A DNA stretch of 64,000 nt, from NCBI GenBank assembly GCA_043762325.1, contig JAYUMU010000161.1, positions 4,259-68,258 of the forward strand, written 5' to 3'. The DNA is from JANXSS01 sp025356535. GTDB lineage: Bacteria; Pseudomonadota; Gammaproteobacteria; Burkholderiales; Burkholderiaceae_D. The notes below the pieces were generated by a model. The model saw nothing but the letters and a program-made list of their open reading frames with translations, had not been told where the DNA came from and ran no database searches. Position numbers and translations under genes: made by a program. Of the stretch, positions 1 through 9,090 are shown piece after piece (within the stretch, counting starts at the first letter, position 1; each line of letters starts with the position of its first letter).

Positions 1-746
1 ACGACGGCCGCGTGATGGGAACCGTCGAATTGAAGGACATCGTCAAGGGCGGCATCAAGGAGCGCTTTGCACAGTTGCGCCGCATGGGCATCAAGACGGT
101 GATGATCACCGGCGACAACCAGCTGACGGCGGCTGCGATCGCAGCCGAAGCCGGCGTCGACGATTTTCTGGCCGAAGCAACACCGGAAGACAAGCTGAAA
201 CTCATCCGCACCTATCAGGCGCAGGGCCGGCTGGTGGCGATGACGGGCGACGGCACCAACGATGCGCCGGCGCTGGCGCAGGCCGACGTGGCGGTGGCGA
301 TGAACTCCGGCACGCAGGCGGCAAAGGAAGCCGGCAACATGGTCGACCTCGATTCCAATCCGACCAAGCTGCTGGAAATCGTCGAGATCGGCAAGCAGAT
401 GCTGATGACGCGTGGCTCGCTCACCACCTTTTCCATTGCCAACGACATCGCAAAATATTTTGCGATCATCCCGGCTGCTTTCGTCACCACCTATCCGCAA
501 CTCAAGGCGCTCGACGTGATGCACCTGACCAGCCCGTCCTCGGCGATCCTGTCGGCGGTGATCTTCAACGCGCTGATCATCGTGGTCCTGATTCCGCTTG
601 CCCTGAAGGGCGTGAAATATCGGGCAATCGGCGCGGCCCAGCTGTTACGGCGCAATATGCTCATTTATGGTTTGGGCGGCATCCTGGTGCCGTTCGTAGG
701 CATCAAGCTGATCGACATGATCCTGCATGTCCTGATGCTGAGCTGA
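1..746 (+). CDS. kdpB: Potassium-transporting P-type ATPase subunit B, C-terminal part (cut by window edge)
   Basis: This is the catalytic subunit of the KdpFABC K+ pump, an inner-membrane P-type ATPase. The reading frame is open at the left edge (first full codon at base 3), so only about the last 248 residues are present and the phosphorylated Asp lies outside. The cytoplasmic part shows MITGDNQLTA and the hinge motif TGDGTNDAPAL, both typical of P-type ATPases. The membrane part carries NDIAKYF, which holds the paired charged residues of TM5 (D583/K586 in E. coli KdpB). Three hydrophobic segments close the protein. kdpC follows after 74 bases, the usual kdpFABC order. Identity is clear. 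Confidence 0.97.
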   Translation, partial: DGRVMGTVELKDIVKGGIKERFAQLRRMGIKTVMITGDNQLTAAAIAAEAGVDDFLAEATPEDKLKLIRTYQAQGRLVAMTGDGTNDAPALAQADVAVAMNSGTQAAKEAGNMVDLDSNPTKLLEIVEIGKQMLMTRGSLTTFSIANDIAKYFAIIPAAFVTTYPQLKALDVMHLTSPSSAILSAVIFNALIIVVLIPLALKGVKYRAIGAAQLLRRNMLIYGLGGILVPFVGIKLIDMILHVLMLS

Positions 747-820
747 CAATGCGCTGACAATGCGCTGACGACGACGATGCATGCACCACTCCTGTTCCGA
801 CCACGATCAAAGGCAATGAA

Positions 821-1396
821 ATGAAATCAGCTCTACGTCCCGCATTGGTGCTGTTTGCCGCCCTGTCGCTGCTCTGCGGCGTCCTCTATCCGTTCGCCAT
901 TACCGGCATCGGACAGGTTGCCTTTGCAACCCAGGCGGCAGGCAGCCTGCTACAGCGCGACAATCGGACCGTCGGCTCGCGCCTCATCGGCCAGGCATTT
1001 ACCTCGCCCGGCTATTTCTGGGGCCGTCCTTCCGCCACCACGCCGATGCCCGACAATGCGGCGTCCTCCGGCGGATCGAACCTGGGACCGCTCAATGCGG
1101 CATTGATGGACGCCGTGAAAGGCCGCATCGATGCCCTGAAAGCCGCCGACCCCGCCAACACGTTGCCGGTTCCGGTCGACCTGGTGACGGCCTCGGCCAG
1201 CGGCCTCGATCCCGAAATCAGCGTGGCAGCGGCCTACTATCAAGCCAGCCGCGTCGCTTTCGACCGCAAGCTGTCGCTCGACCGGGTCCGTACCCTGATC
1301 GACCAGCACAGGCAGGCGCAGTACCTCGGCTTTTTCGGTGAAGCGCGCATCAACGTGCTGGCCTTAAATCTCGCGCTCGACCAGCAGCGCCGTTGA
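821..1396 (+). CDS. kdpC: Potassium-transporting ATPase subunit C
   Basis: KdpC is the single-span periplasmic subunit that stabilises the KdpFABC complex. The 191-residue length matches the family. A hydrophobic N-terminal anchor (about residues 8-32) is followed by the family signature YFWGRPSATTPMPDNAASSG and by the conserved C-terminal stretch DLVTASASGLDPEISVAAA. The ATG at 821 follows a purine-rich AAAGGCAATGAA. It sits between kdpB and kdpD, all on the plus strand, so it is very probably co-transcribed with them. Confidence 0.97.
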   Translation: MKSALRPALVLFAALSLLCGVLYPFAITGIGQVAFATQAAGSLLQRDNRTVGSRLIGQAFTSPGYFWGRPSATTPMPDNAASSGGSNLGPLNAALMDAVKGRIDALKAADPANTLPVPVDLVTASASGLDPEISVAAAYYQASRVAFDRKLSLDRVRTLIDQHRQAQYLGFFGEARINVLALNLALDQQRR

Positions 1397-1415
1397 GTCA
1401 CCGGGCCACCAAGCC

Positions 1416-4139
1416 ATGAGCCTGCGACCCGATCCCGATTCCCTGCTGGCGCAGGTCCAGGCGCAGGAGCGTCGCGCCACGCGCGGCAAGCTGCGCATCT
1501 ATTTCGGCGCCGCCGCCGGTGTCGGCAAGACCTATGCGATGCTCACCGCGGCGCGCAAGCTGCAGGCCGACGGCCGGCAGGTGCTGGTCGGCGTGGTCGA
1601 AACCCACGGCCGCAGCGAAACCGCGCTCCTGGTCGAAGGGCTGGCGGTGCTGCCGGCGAAAGCGGTCGACCATCGCGGCAGGACCATCGCCGAATTCGAT
1701 ATCGACGCGGCCCTGGCGCTGCGCCCCGCCCTGATGCTGATGGATGAACTTGCGCATACCAATGCAGCCGGCTCGCGCCATCCGAAGCGCTGGCAGGATG
1801 TCGACGAACTGCTCGACGCCGGCATCGACGTCTTCACGACATTGAATGTGCAGCACCTGGAGAGCCTGAACGATGTCGTCGGCGGCATCACCGGCATCCG
1901 GGTTGCGGAGACGCTTCCCGACACCGTGTTCGACCAGGCCGACGAGGTGGTTCTGGTCGACATACCCGCCGACGAACTGCTGACGCGCTTAAAGCTGGGC
2001 AAGGTGTACCAGGGCGCGCAGGCGGAGCGGGCCTCGCAGAATTTTTTCCGCAAAGGCAATCTGATCGCGCTGCGCGAACTGGCCCTGCGGCGCACCGCCG
2101 ACCGCGTCGAGGACGACGTGCAGGCCTACCGGATCGAAAAATCGATCAATGCCGTCTGGAAGACCGATGTTTCGCTGCTGGCCTGCATCGGCCCGCGCCC
2201 GGGCGCCGAGCACATCGTCCGCAGCACGGCACGCCTGGCCAGCCAGCTCAATGCGGAATGGCATGCGGTCTACATCGAAACGCCGCACCTGCAGCGCTTG
2301 CCTGCGGCGCAGCGCGAACGCATTCTCAAGACACTGAAGCTGGGCGAGGATCTCGGCGCAAAGACGGCGATTTTGTCGGGCAACGACATCGCGCAGCAGA
2401 TCGTGCGCTATGCCCGCAGCCGCAATTTGTCGAAAATCCTGCTGGGCCGGGCGCACCCGCACTGGCCCTGGCGAAAACCGCATCTGCGCCGCATTGCCGA
2501 CCTGGCGCCGGACATCGATCTGACCGAACTGGGCCGGGTCGGCGCTGCGCCGGTTGCGCCGGCCGGCATTGCGGCGGCACGCGCCGAGGAGGCAGGCGGG
2601 CCGAGACTGCGCCGCTATGCATGGTCGATTGGCGCCATCCTGTTCACGACTGCGGTGGCCACGCCGCTGCTGCCCTATCTCGACCTTGCCAACATCGTCA
2701 TGCTGTTTCTGCTGGCCGTTGTGCTGGTCGCGGTGCAGCTGGGTCGCGGCCCAGCGGTGCTGGCCACGGCCGTGGGCGTCGCCGCCTTCGACTTTTTTTT
2801 CGTGCCGCCGCGCTTTTCGTTCGCCGTCACCGATCTGCAATATCTGGTGACCTTCGCCGTGATGCTCGCCGTCGGCCTGATCACCGCGCACCTGACCTCG
2901 GACCTGCGCTACCAGGCGCGGGTCGCGGCCCATCGTGAAGCGCGTTCGCGCGCCCTGTACGAATTTGCGCGTGAGCTGTCCGGCGCGTTGCAGACCGAGC
3001 AGATCTTCGAGACGACCCGCACCTTCGTCGCACGGACCTTCCGCGCCAGGGCGACCCTGCTGTTGCCCGACGCCGCCGCCTGCCTGCAGATGCCGGCGCA
3101 AGACGCGCCATCGTCGCCGCAGAGCGCGCCCGCCGGCACGCTCGACATGGGTATTGCGCAGTGGGCATTCGACCATGCGACCTCGGCCGGCATCGGCACC
3201 GACACCCTGCCAGGCAGCGCGTTGTTCTACCTGCCGCTGCAGGCGCCGATGCGCACGCGCGGCGTGCTGGCGATCGAGCCGGAAAGCCGGCACTGGATGC
3301 TGATACCGGAACAGCGCCGGCAACTCGACACCTTCGCCGTCCTGGCGGCGATCGCCCTCGAACGGGTGCATTACATCGAGGTCGCGCAGGAGGCGCTGGT
3401 TCAGATGGAATCGGAGCGCCTGCGCAACTCGCTGCTGGCGACGCTTTCGCATGACCTGCGCACGCCGCTGACCTCCCTGGTCGGGCTGTCCGAAACCCTG
3501 GTGCGATCGAAGCCGCCCCTGACGACCGGGCAACACACCTACGCCGAAGCCCTGCACGGCGAAGCCCTGCGCATGAGCAACCTGGTCGCCAACCTGCTCG
3601 ACATGGCGCGCATCCAGAGCGGCGAAGTCCGCTTCAATCTCGAATGGCAACCGGTCGAGGAAGTCGTCGGCAGTGCCTTGCGCGCCAGCCAGTCGTTTTT
3701 GGGTGCGCACCGCGTGGAGACCCGGCTTGCGTCCGACCTGCCCTACATCCGGATCGACGCGGTGCTGATCGAGCGGGTATTGTGCAACCTGGTCGAAAAC
3801 GCCACCAAGTACACGCCGCCGGGTTCCCACATCATCATCACAGCCGACGTCAACGGCGACTTCCTGGAAGTGGCGGTTTCCGACGATGGGCCGGGCCTGC
3901 CGGCTGGCAAGGAAGACCAGCTCTTTGAAAAATTTACCCGCGGTCAGCGCGAATCGGCCACGCCCGGTGTCGGTCTGGGTCTGGCGATCTGTCGCGCAAT
4001 CGTCGAGGCGCATGGCGGCAAGATTCATCCCCGGCAGCTTGCCGGCCATGGCGCATCGATCGTGGTCAGCCTGCCGCTGGGGACGCCGCCCGCGGTGCCC
4101 GCTTTGGACGACACTGACGCCAACATGACCAGACCATGA
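1416..4139 (+). CDS. kdpD: Osmosensitive K+ channel sensor histidine kinase KdpD
   Basis: KdpD is the membrane sensor kinase that controls kdpFABC through KdpE in response to K+ limitation or osmotic stress. The 907 residues show the full family layout. An N-terminal KdpD domain has a Walker A motif GAAAGVGKT (residues 31-39) and the conserved MDELAHTNAAGSRHPKRWQD segment. A universal-stress-protein-like domain (about 250-370) follows, then four close membrane spans (about 400-500) and a GAF-like region. The HisKA domain has LSHDLRTPLTSL with the phospho-accepting His at 679. The HATPase domain has NLVENATKY and DDGPGLP. The stop overlaps the kdpE start by 4 bases (ATGA), so the two are translationally coupled. 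No part is missing compared with E. coli KdpD. Confidence 0.97.
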   Translation: MSLRPDPDSLLAQVQAQERRATRGKLRIYFGAAAGVGKTYAMLTAARKLQADGRQVLVGVVETHGRSETALLVEGLAVLPAKAVDHRGRTIAEFDIDAALALRPALMLMDELAHTNAAGSRHPKRWQDVDELLDAGIDVFTTLNVQHLESLNDVVGGITGIRVAETLPDTVFDQADEVVLVDIPADELLTRLKLGKVYQGAQAERASQNFFRKGNLIALRELALRRTADRVEDDVQAYRIEKSINAVWKTDVSLLACIGPRPGAEHIVRSTARLASQLNAEWHAVYIETPHLQRLPAAQRERILKTLKLGEDLGAKTAILSGNDIAQQIVRYARSRNLSKILLGRAHPHWPWRKPHLRRIADLAPDIDLTELGRVGAAPVAPAGIAAARAEEAGGPRLRRYAWSIGAILFTTAVATPLLPYLDLANIVMLFLLAVVLVAVQLGRGPAVLATAVGVAAFDFFFVPPRFSFAVTDLQYLVTFAVMLAVGLITAHLTSDLRYQARVAAHREARSRALYEFARELSGALQTEQIFETTRTFVARTFRARATLLLPDAAACLQMPAQDAPSSPQSAPAGTLDMGIAQWAFDHATSAGIGTDTLPGSALFYLPLQAPMRTRGVLAIEPESRHWMLIPEQRRQLDTFAVLAAIALERVHYIEVAQEALVQMESERLRNSLLATLSHDLRTPLTSLVGLSETLVRSKPPLTTGQHTYAEALHGEALRMSNLVANLLDMARIQSGEVRFNLEWQPVEEVVGSALRASQSFLGAHRVETRLASDLPYIRIDAVLIERVLCNLVENATKYTPPGSHIIITADVNGDFLEVAVSDDGPGLPAGKEDQLFEKFTRGQRESATPGVGLGLAICRAIVEAHGGKIHPRQLAGHGASIVVSLPLGTPPAVPALDDTDANMTRP

Positions 4140-4834
4140 GCGCCCGCCACCCGGTAGCATTGCTCGTCGAAGACGAATTGCAGATCCGCCGCTTCGTGCG
4201 CTCGGCCCTGGAAGAAGAAGGATGGCAGGTTCACGAAGCCGACACGCTCCAGCGCGGCCTGGTCGAGGCCGGCACTCGCAAGCCTGATCTGATCATCCTC
4301 GACCTTGGCTTGCCGGACGGTGACGGCGTCGACTTCATCGCCGATCTGCGCACCTGGTCCGGCGTGCCGGTCATCGTTCTCTCGGCCCGCACCAAGGAAT
4401 CTGAAAAGATCAGGGCGCTCGACGCCGGTGCCGACGATTACCTGACCAAGCCGTTTGGCGTCGGCGAACTGCTGGCGCGCGTGCGATCCTCGGTGCGGCG
4501 GCAGCGCCAGCCGGGCACGGGCGCCGGCGGCGTCATCCAGTTCGGCGATGTCAAGGTGCACCTCCAGTCGCGCCTGGTGACCCGGGGCGATGAGCCGGTG
4601 CATCTGACGCCCATCGAATTCCGGTTGCTGGCGGTTCTTGCCACGCACGCAGGAAGCGTGCTGAGCAGTCCGCAACTGCTGCGCGAGGTATGGGGGCCGT
4701 CGCATGCCGAGAGCAGTCACTATCTGCGCGTCTACATGGGTCACCTGCGCCAGAAGCTCGAAGAAAACCCGGCGCAGCCGCGCTACCTTCTTACAGAAAC
4801 CGGTGTTGGGTACCGCTTGCTGTTGCCGATGTAA
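4136..4834 (+). CDS. kdpE: Response regulator KdpE (OmpR family)
   Basis: KdpE is the cytoplasmic DNA-binding partner of KdpD and activates the kdp operon. At 232 residues it has an N-terminal receiver domain with the phospho-accepting Asp at 56 (in DLIILDLGLPDGDG), a later conserved Thr/Ser and Lys (KPFGVGELLARVR), and a C-terminal winged-helix OmpR/PhoB domain containing HLTPIEFRLLAVLATHAG. It starts inside the end of kdpD (ATGA overlap). It is the last gene of the kdp operon here. A gap of 322 bases follows, in which I see no convincing terminator. Confidence 0.97.
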   Translation: MSARHPVALLVEDELQIRRFVRSALEEEGWQVHEADTLQRGLVEAGTRKPDLIILDLGLPDGDGVDFIADLRTWSGVPVIVLSARTKESEKIRALDAGADDYLTKPFGVGELLARVRSSVRRQRQPGTGAGGVIQFGDVKVHLQSRLVTRGDEPVHLTPIEFRLLAVLATHAGSVLSSPQLLREVWGPSHAESSHYLRVYMGHLRQKLEENPAQPRYLLTETGVGYRLLLPM

Positions 4835-5156
4835 ATCGTCGACGGCGGATTGCCTCCTGGCTGGCCTGCCGTATCGTGGCACATGCGTCTATTACTACAG
4901 TGATAATCCCGGATCAATCCGAGGCATCCCGCTTTCAACGCCATCGAACGGCTGGGCTGGCAGCGGACCAGCGAGTTGCCGCTGTCTCCGACCCCATCGT
5001 GGGGCAATCAGGTGCCGCGTGCTGACGGCGCTGCGCATGTAAAAATATTTCTTAATAGAATGAATCGAGGTCAAATCTGGCCGGGAAAACCTCTGCTGCC
5101 ATGTATGATGAGTGCTAGTGGCGCTAGCCGCGGTCTAACTGGAAGAAAAAGCAACG
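4835..5156. other. Intergenic region after kdpE
   Basis: This stretch of 322 bases has no supported gene; the short open frames across it have no ribosome binding site or recognisable product. A small dyad GCTAG-TGGCG-CTAGC lies near 5115-5130. A purine-rich GGAAGAAAAAG just before 5157 serves as the ribosome binding site of the next gene. The segment around 5040-5065 is AT-rich and could hold a promoter, but no clean -35/-10 pair is visible. Confidence 0.5.
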
Positions 5157-5960
5157 ATGTCAAGACGCTCATACAAAAGCCATTCTCAAAGGCGCATGCT
5201 GCGAACCAGGTTCGGCAACAAGCCGGCCGTGGCAAGTCGGGAACAGAAGCTCGACAAATGGCTCAGAAGGCTGAGTTACCTGTCTCAGGCCGGCATGCTG
5301 CTTTTTGCCGCCGGTGCCACGTATTTTGTCATCATGCCTCTGTACATGAATGCCGCCCTGGACGAAGCCATTGCGCGCAAGGCAAATGATATCCGGCGGG
5401 TTTCCGTTTCGGTCGATGCTTCCTACATCCGCAGGCGATCGGTCGTCTTGCGCGACTTCATCCGCCTGGCCACCGTCGAGTGTTCAGCGCCGACGCTTGC
5501 GCCACCACCGCTGCCTGCAGGGTTCACAACAGCACAACCGTCCTCCGACAAGGCCGTGTCTGCGCCACCCGATCAGATTGCGGCCTGCCTGCAAAAACTG
5601 GTCGCTGCCTGGTCGGACATCAAGGAAATGCGCCCTGACGACCGCGATCAACTGGTCAAGGAGATAAAACTGACCGGCCTTGCACTGGAAGAAGAGCGGC
5701 ATATGGCGAAAGTGAAATTCAACGCCGTGCCGCAAATTGCCATGATCAGTCCGGATGCGTTGCCGCGCCCATCGCCACTGAACCAGCAATCCATCGACTT
5801 CAATACGAAGTTTTCGACACCCGAGCAGATTGCAAAGCAGGTGCTCAACGCCCGGATCGAAGCTGAACGGCAAAGGATCGAAGTCGCCTACGCTGCGAAA
5901 ATCACGCAACAACTGGCCGCCCTCGAAGCCCTGGCATGGTTGTCCAATCGCGGGCAATGA
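5157..5960 (+). CDS. Membrane-anchored hypothetical protein
   Basis: I do not recognise this family. The 267-residue protein starts with a basic stretch rich in Arg/Lys/Ser (residues 1-35). One strong hydrophobic segment follows (about 40-64, GMLLFAAGATYFVIMPLYM). The rest is soluble, probably periplasmic if the basic N-terminus stays in the cytoplasm. The soluble part has two Cys (C109 and C144 by my count), a Pro/Ala-rich linker, and a helical, charged C-terminal half (for example LNARIEAERQRIEVAYAAKI) that could form a coiled coil. The ATG at 5157 has a purine-rich ribosome binding site 8-15 bases upstream. It stands alone between kdpE and a PEP-CTERM gene. Coding looks real from the codon pattern and the start signal; the function is unknown. 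Confidence 0.75.
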   Translation: MSRRSYKSHSQRRMLRTRFGNKPAVASREQKLDKWLRRLSYLSQAGMLLFAAGATYFVIMPLYMNAALDEAIARKANDIRRVSVSVDASYIRRRSVVLRDFIRLATVECSAPTLAPPPLPAGFTTAQPSSDKAVSAPPDQIAACLQKLVAAWSDIKEMRPDDRDQLVKEIKLTGLALEEERHMAKVKFNAVPQIAMISPDALPRPSPLNQQSIDFNTKFSTPEQIAKQVLNARIEAERQRIEVAYAAKITQQLAALEALAWLSNRGQ

Positions 5961-6348
5961 CGGCAATTTTTGTTGTTTTAAAAACATTAAAATCTTTTGA
6001 AAAATGTTGTGGTATCATGCACTTAGCGAAATAAATTAGGTTTATTACTACTGATTTGTAATGCGGTTCGCGGCCGTTGTTTCGTCGTTTTTATCCATGA
6101 AACTCCAGGCCCGGATCGTCAGTCCTGCCACCTGCCCTACCAAGGCTCCGCACCTGAGTCTCTTCGTTGTCCATCATTTGGTACTTCTCAGCACCAGATT
6201 TTCCGCGAATTGAGCGGCGTTCCATTTTTATATGGAACGCTCGACCGGGTTGCGTGCGCATGACGTGCACAGACCCGGAATGATGCATTCCAGGCAACCG
6301 AAAACCGCTCTCCCCGCGCCATTCACGCGCGAACCCCAGAAAAAAATA
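5961..6348. promoter_or_regulatory. AT-rich intergenic leader before the PEP-CTERM gene
   Basis: These 388 bases contain a marked AT-rich block (about 5967-6060) that contrasts with the GC-rich neighbourhood. It includes TTGAAA at 5997 and TATCAT at 6013, but the 10-base spacing is too short for a standard sigma-70 promoter, so the exact promoter is not assigned. The block probably holds the transcription start of the downstream secreted protein and perhaps the end of the upstream transcript. An in-frame ATG at 6232 would add 39 residues before a clear signal peptide, so I regard 6232-6348 as untranslated leader. Confidence 0.4.
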
Positions 6349-7626
6349 ATGTATTTTTATAAACGCCTCATCCTGCTGCTTGCCGCTTTCCCGTTTGCGT
6401 CGGCACACGCCGTGCCCCTGTTGGGCGCCGATCTTGACAGCTATTCGATCGTCTCCGGCGACTACTCGACACTGGGCGCACATACGGTGGTTTTCGGTGA
6501 TTTGCGCTCCGGCGACTATACGACCGTCGGCGCAGGCAGTACCGTGTCCGGCAATATCGTCTCGGTCGGGGCTGTCAACATCGGCGGTGGAACCGTTGGT
6601 GGCAATCTCGTGTCGGGCGGTGCGGCAACCATCGGTGCCGGTGCCAGGATTCTGGGTGCGGTCACAACCAATGGCGCGGCAACCTTAGGTGCCAGCGCAA
6701 TCGTCAACGGCAGCATTGCTTCGACGGGCGCCGTCGGCACGGGCGCCAGTTCGCGCATCGGCGGCAACCTCATTTCGGGCGGTGCGGCAACCGTTGGTGC
6801 GGGTACCGCAATCGGCGGCAAGGTGTTGTCGGGTGCAGCAGCCGTACTCGGTGCCGGTGCGACTGTCGGCGGCACCGTCGTGGCCGCCGGGGCGATTACG
6901 GTTGGCGCCGGCGCAGCGGCCGGCGGCCGCATGGCCGACTATGCCGGTGCCCTGGTGGAGGCGCCCCTGATGGCTGGAATTCCTGCAGACGCAAAGATGC
7001 AATCACAAGCCATCGTCGATGCGCAGATTGCACTGGGAAATCTGGGTGCAGGTACCGACCTGGCCACGACGACGATTTCGAGCGCTGACACGACGCTCGA
7101 TGCAGGCGTCTACAGTTCTGCGGGATTTTTGACGACAACCGCTGGCACGTCGCTGACCCTGGACGGCCACAACCTGAAGAATCAATCCTGGATATTCAAT
7201 ATCGCGCAGTATCTGACCACGGGTGCGTCGACCAGCATCGTTTTGAAAAATGCAGGCGAAGGCGCCAGCGTGCTCTGGAACATCGCGGATTACACCACGC
7301 TGGGCGCTGTTTCCAAATTCCTCGGGACGATCTTTTCCGGCACTGCCATCGCCGTCGGCGCAAACACGGTTCTCGCTGGCGTCAATACCGGCAACGGCGT
7401 CTCCTGCGGTGGTCTCATGTCGGCGAAGTCAAACGTCACGCTTGGCGCCGGCGTTCAGGTCGGCAGCAAGGGCTGCCAGGGCGTTGCGAGCGGTTTTGAA
7501 ATCGGCAGCAATGGCATTGCCATGCGCCAGGTCATTGCTGCCACCCGCATACCGGAGCCGGCGACCGATCTGATGCTGCTGGGTGGCCTGGCTTTGCTGG
7601 CCTTCATGCGCCGCAAGGGCAAATAA
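6349..7626 (+). CDS. Secreted PEP-CTERM protein: beta-helix-like repeat plus ice-binding-like (DUF3494) domain
   Basis: The 425-residue protein starts with a signal peptide (residues 1-20, ending near FASAHA). Residues about 25-220 are a long run of short Gly/Ala/Val repeats, with units such as GGNLVSGGAATVGAGT and GGKVLSGAAAVLGAGA. These resemble the hexapeptide or bactofilin-like left-handed or right-handed beta-helices. Residues about 225-395 resemble the ice-binding-like DUF3494 family: a helix with AIVDAQIALGNL, then TSLTLDGHNLKNQSWIFNIA and VLWNIADYTTLGAVSKFLGT. The end carries a PEP-CTERM sorting signal (IPEPATDLMLLGG, a hydrophobic span, then RRKGK), which is normally processed by an exosortase. 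I chose ATG 6349 rather than 6232 because the signal peptide begins there. The product should be exported and anchored or released with extracellular polymer. Ice binding itself is not shown, since many DUF3494 proteins have unknown ligands. Confidence 0.85.
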   Translation: MYFYKRLILLLAAFPFASAHAVPLLGADLDSYSIVSGDYSTLGAHTVVFGDLRSGDYTTVGAGSTVSGNIVSVGAVNIGGGTVGGNLVSGGAATIGAGARILGAVTTNGAATLGASAIVNGSIASTGAVGTGASSRIGGNLISGGAATVGAGTAIGGKVLSGAAAVLGAGATVGGTVVAAGAITVGAGAAAGGRMADYAGALVEAPLMAGIPADAKMQSQAIVDAQIALGNLGAGTDLATTTISSADTTLDAGVYSSAGFLTTTAGTSLTLDGHNLKNQSWIFNIAQYLTTGASTSIVLKNAGEGASVLWNIADYTTLGAVSKFLGTIFSGTAIAVGANTVLAGVNTGNGVSCGGLMSAKSNVTLGAGVQVGSKGCQGVASGFEIGSNGIAMRQVIAATRIPEPATDLMLLGGLALLAFMRRKGK

Positions 7627-7684
7627 AGGGGCATCGCTTGCGCAGGACCGGCTGCACGGCCCTCCCTGCGCGTCAATCCAGCCG

Positions 7685-9013
7685 TCAACGGCCAGCGGCA
7701 GCCTTTGCCACATCGACTCTCGCCCCCAACCGGGCGGCAAGCAGGTACAACCCCGCGACCTTCCGATGCAGCAGCAACACGTCGGCCGCCGGCGTGTGCC
7801 AGAAATCCCGCTCCATTCCCAACGCCAGTGCGGCATCGCGCAGTCGCGCGGCCAGGTCCGACGTGCCGAAATCGTAAGGCCCGGCAAGGCGCATCGGCTC
7901 GCACGCATCGATGAACATGCCGGTGACGGCGTCGCGATGCCCGAGTGAGGTGCTTTCGTCAAAATATCCGAGTGCGATGGCCGCAGGCGCGATGGCGGCA
8001 GGATCGCGCTGCATGGCGCCCTCCAGAATCTGCCGATAAAGCGCAACCATTTCAATCGGATAATCACGCGTTGCGCCAAAGTCCAGCAGGATCAATCGGC
8101 CCGTCTGGGTGTCGTACCGGTAGTTTGCGAAATTCGGATCGGTCTGTATGAAACGAAACGCGAACATCTCGCGGAAAAACAGTGCAATCAGCAACGTCAT
8201 GATGCGGTCGCGCTCTGCCTGCGGGGCATGCACCAGGCTTTCGACCGGCACGCCGTCCATGCGCGTCATGGTCAGGACGTTTTCGGTCGTCAGCCTGTCG
8301 TGTACTTCCGGCAGCGCGTAGTCGGCACTGTCGGCAAGCAGGCCGCGGTAGCGGCGCAGGGCGGCGGCTTCGTGCAGATAATCCGCTTCTTCCCGCAGCT
8401 GCGCCTTTGCCTGTTGCAGCAACGGCGCGAAATCGACGGTCCTGGGAATCAGCCCGGACATCCGGCAAAGTGTCGCAACATTGTCGATATCGCTGTCAAT
8501 GCTCTGCCGTACGCCCGGGTACTGGATCTTGACGGCGACGCGCTGGCCGTCGGCGGTGACGCCGAAGTGGACCTGGCCGATCGAGGCAGCCGCAACGGGT
8601 GTGAAAGAGAACTGCTTGAAGCGATGACGCCAGCCTTCGCCCCAATTGGCTTCAAGCACATGCACCACCTGGCTCATCGGCATGGCTGTTGCGTCGGCGC
8701 GCAGGCGCTCCAGGATGCTGCCTACCTCGGGCGGCAACAGGTCGCCGGCATCCATCGAAAGCCACTGCCCGACCTTCATCGCAGCGCCGCGCATGTGCGC
8801 CAGCTTGTCGGCGACACGATGTGCATTTGCCGGTGTCAGCATCAGGTCGCCCAGGCGCGGGCGTCGGCCCTGTGCCAGGTTGCGCGCGCCGTCAGCCAGC
8901 ATGTTGCCCGCGATGCCGGTGGCCAGCGAGCCAAGTCCGAACAGGCGGGTCATGCGCCCGCTTGGTACCGCGCGGCTGCGCCGGCCGTCGTTGTCCTGTG
9001 CGTCGTCGGGCAT
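7685..9013 (-). CDS. ABC1/AarF (UbiB/COQ8-like) atypical kinase family protein
   Basis: The 442-residue product belongs to the ABC1 (ADCK/UbiB) kinase-like family. Members with this architecture support ubiquinone biosynthesis or lipid/quinone handling, but the substrate of this paralogue cannot be told. Visible signatures are the KxGQ motif (AAMKVGQWLSMD), the Ala-rich nucleotide loop AAASIGQVH, the ATP-binding Lys in VAVKIQYPGV, the catalytic-loop region QTDPNFANY and the metal-binding DFG in LLDFGATRDY. No C-terminal UbiB membrane spans are seen, so it is not the canonical UbiB. An alternative ATG at 9064 would add 17 residues. The gene ends 58 bases from the convergent PEP-CTERM gene and diverges from the DCC-family gene. 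Confidence 0.88.
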   Translation of the reverse strand: MPDDAQDNDGRRSRAVPSGRMTRLFGLGSLATGIAGNMLADGARNLAQGRRPRLGDLMLTPANAHRVADKLAHMRGAAMKVGQWLSMDAGDLLPPEVGSILERLRADATAMPMSQVVHVLEANWGEGWRHRFKQFSFTPVAAASIGQVHFGVTADGQRVAVKIQYPGVRQSIDSDIDNVATLCRMSGLIPRTVDFAPLLQQAKAQLREEADYLHEAAALRRYRGLLADSADYALPEVHDRLTTENVLTMTRMDGVPVESLVHAPQAERDRIMTLLIALFFREMFAFRFIQTDPNFANYRYDTQTGRLILLDFGATRDYPIEMVALYRQILEGAMQRDPAAIAPAAIALGYFDESTSLGHRDAVTGMFIDACEPMRLAGPYDFGTSDLAARLRDAALALGMERDFWHTPAADVLLLHRKVAGLYLLAARLGARVDVAKAAAGR

Positions 9014-9090
9014 TGGTCTGCTTTCAGCGATAAATCGGATTCGAAAGTGCGGTGCGAACACCATCGGACAGGTTCTGGCATGATGAAGCG

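Noticed and set aside
1989..4160. A 723-codon open frame on the minus strand inside kdpD
   Set aside because: Antisense shadow of kdpD, which has all its domains on the plus strand.
5997..6018. TTGAAA and TATCAT as a promoter before the PEP-CTERM gene
   Set aside because: The spacing is only 10 bases, too short for a sigma-70 promoter.
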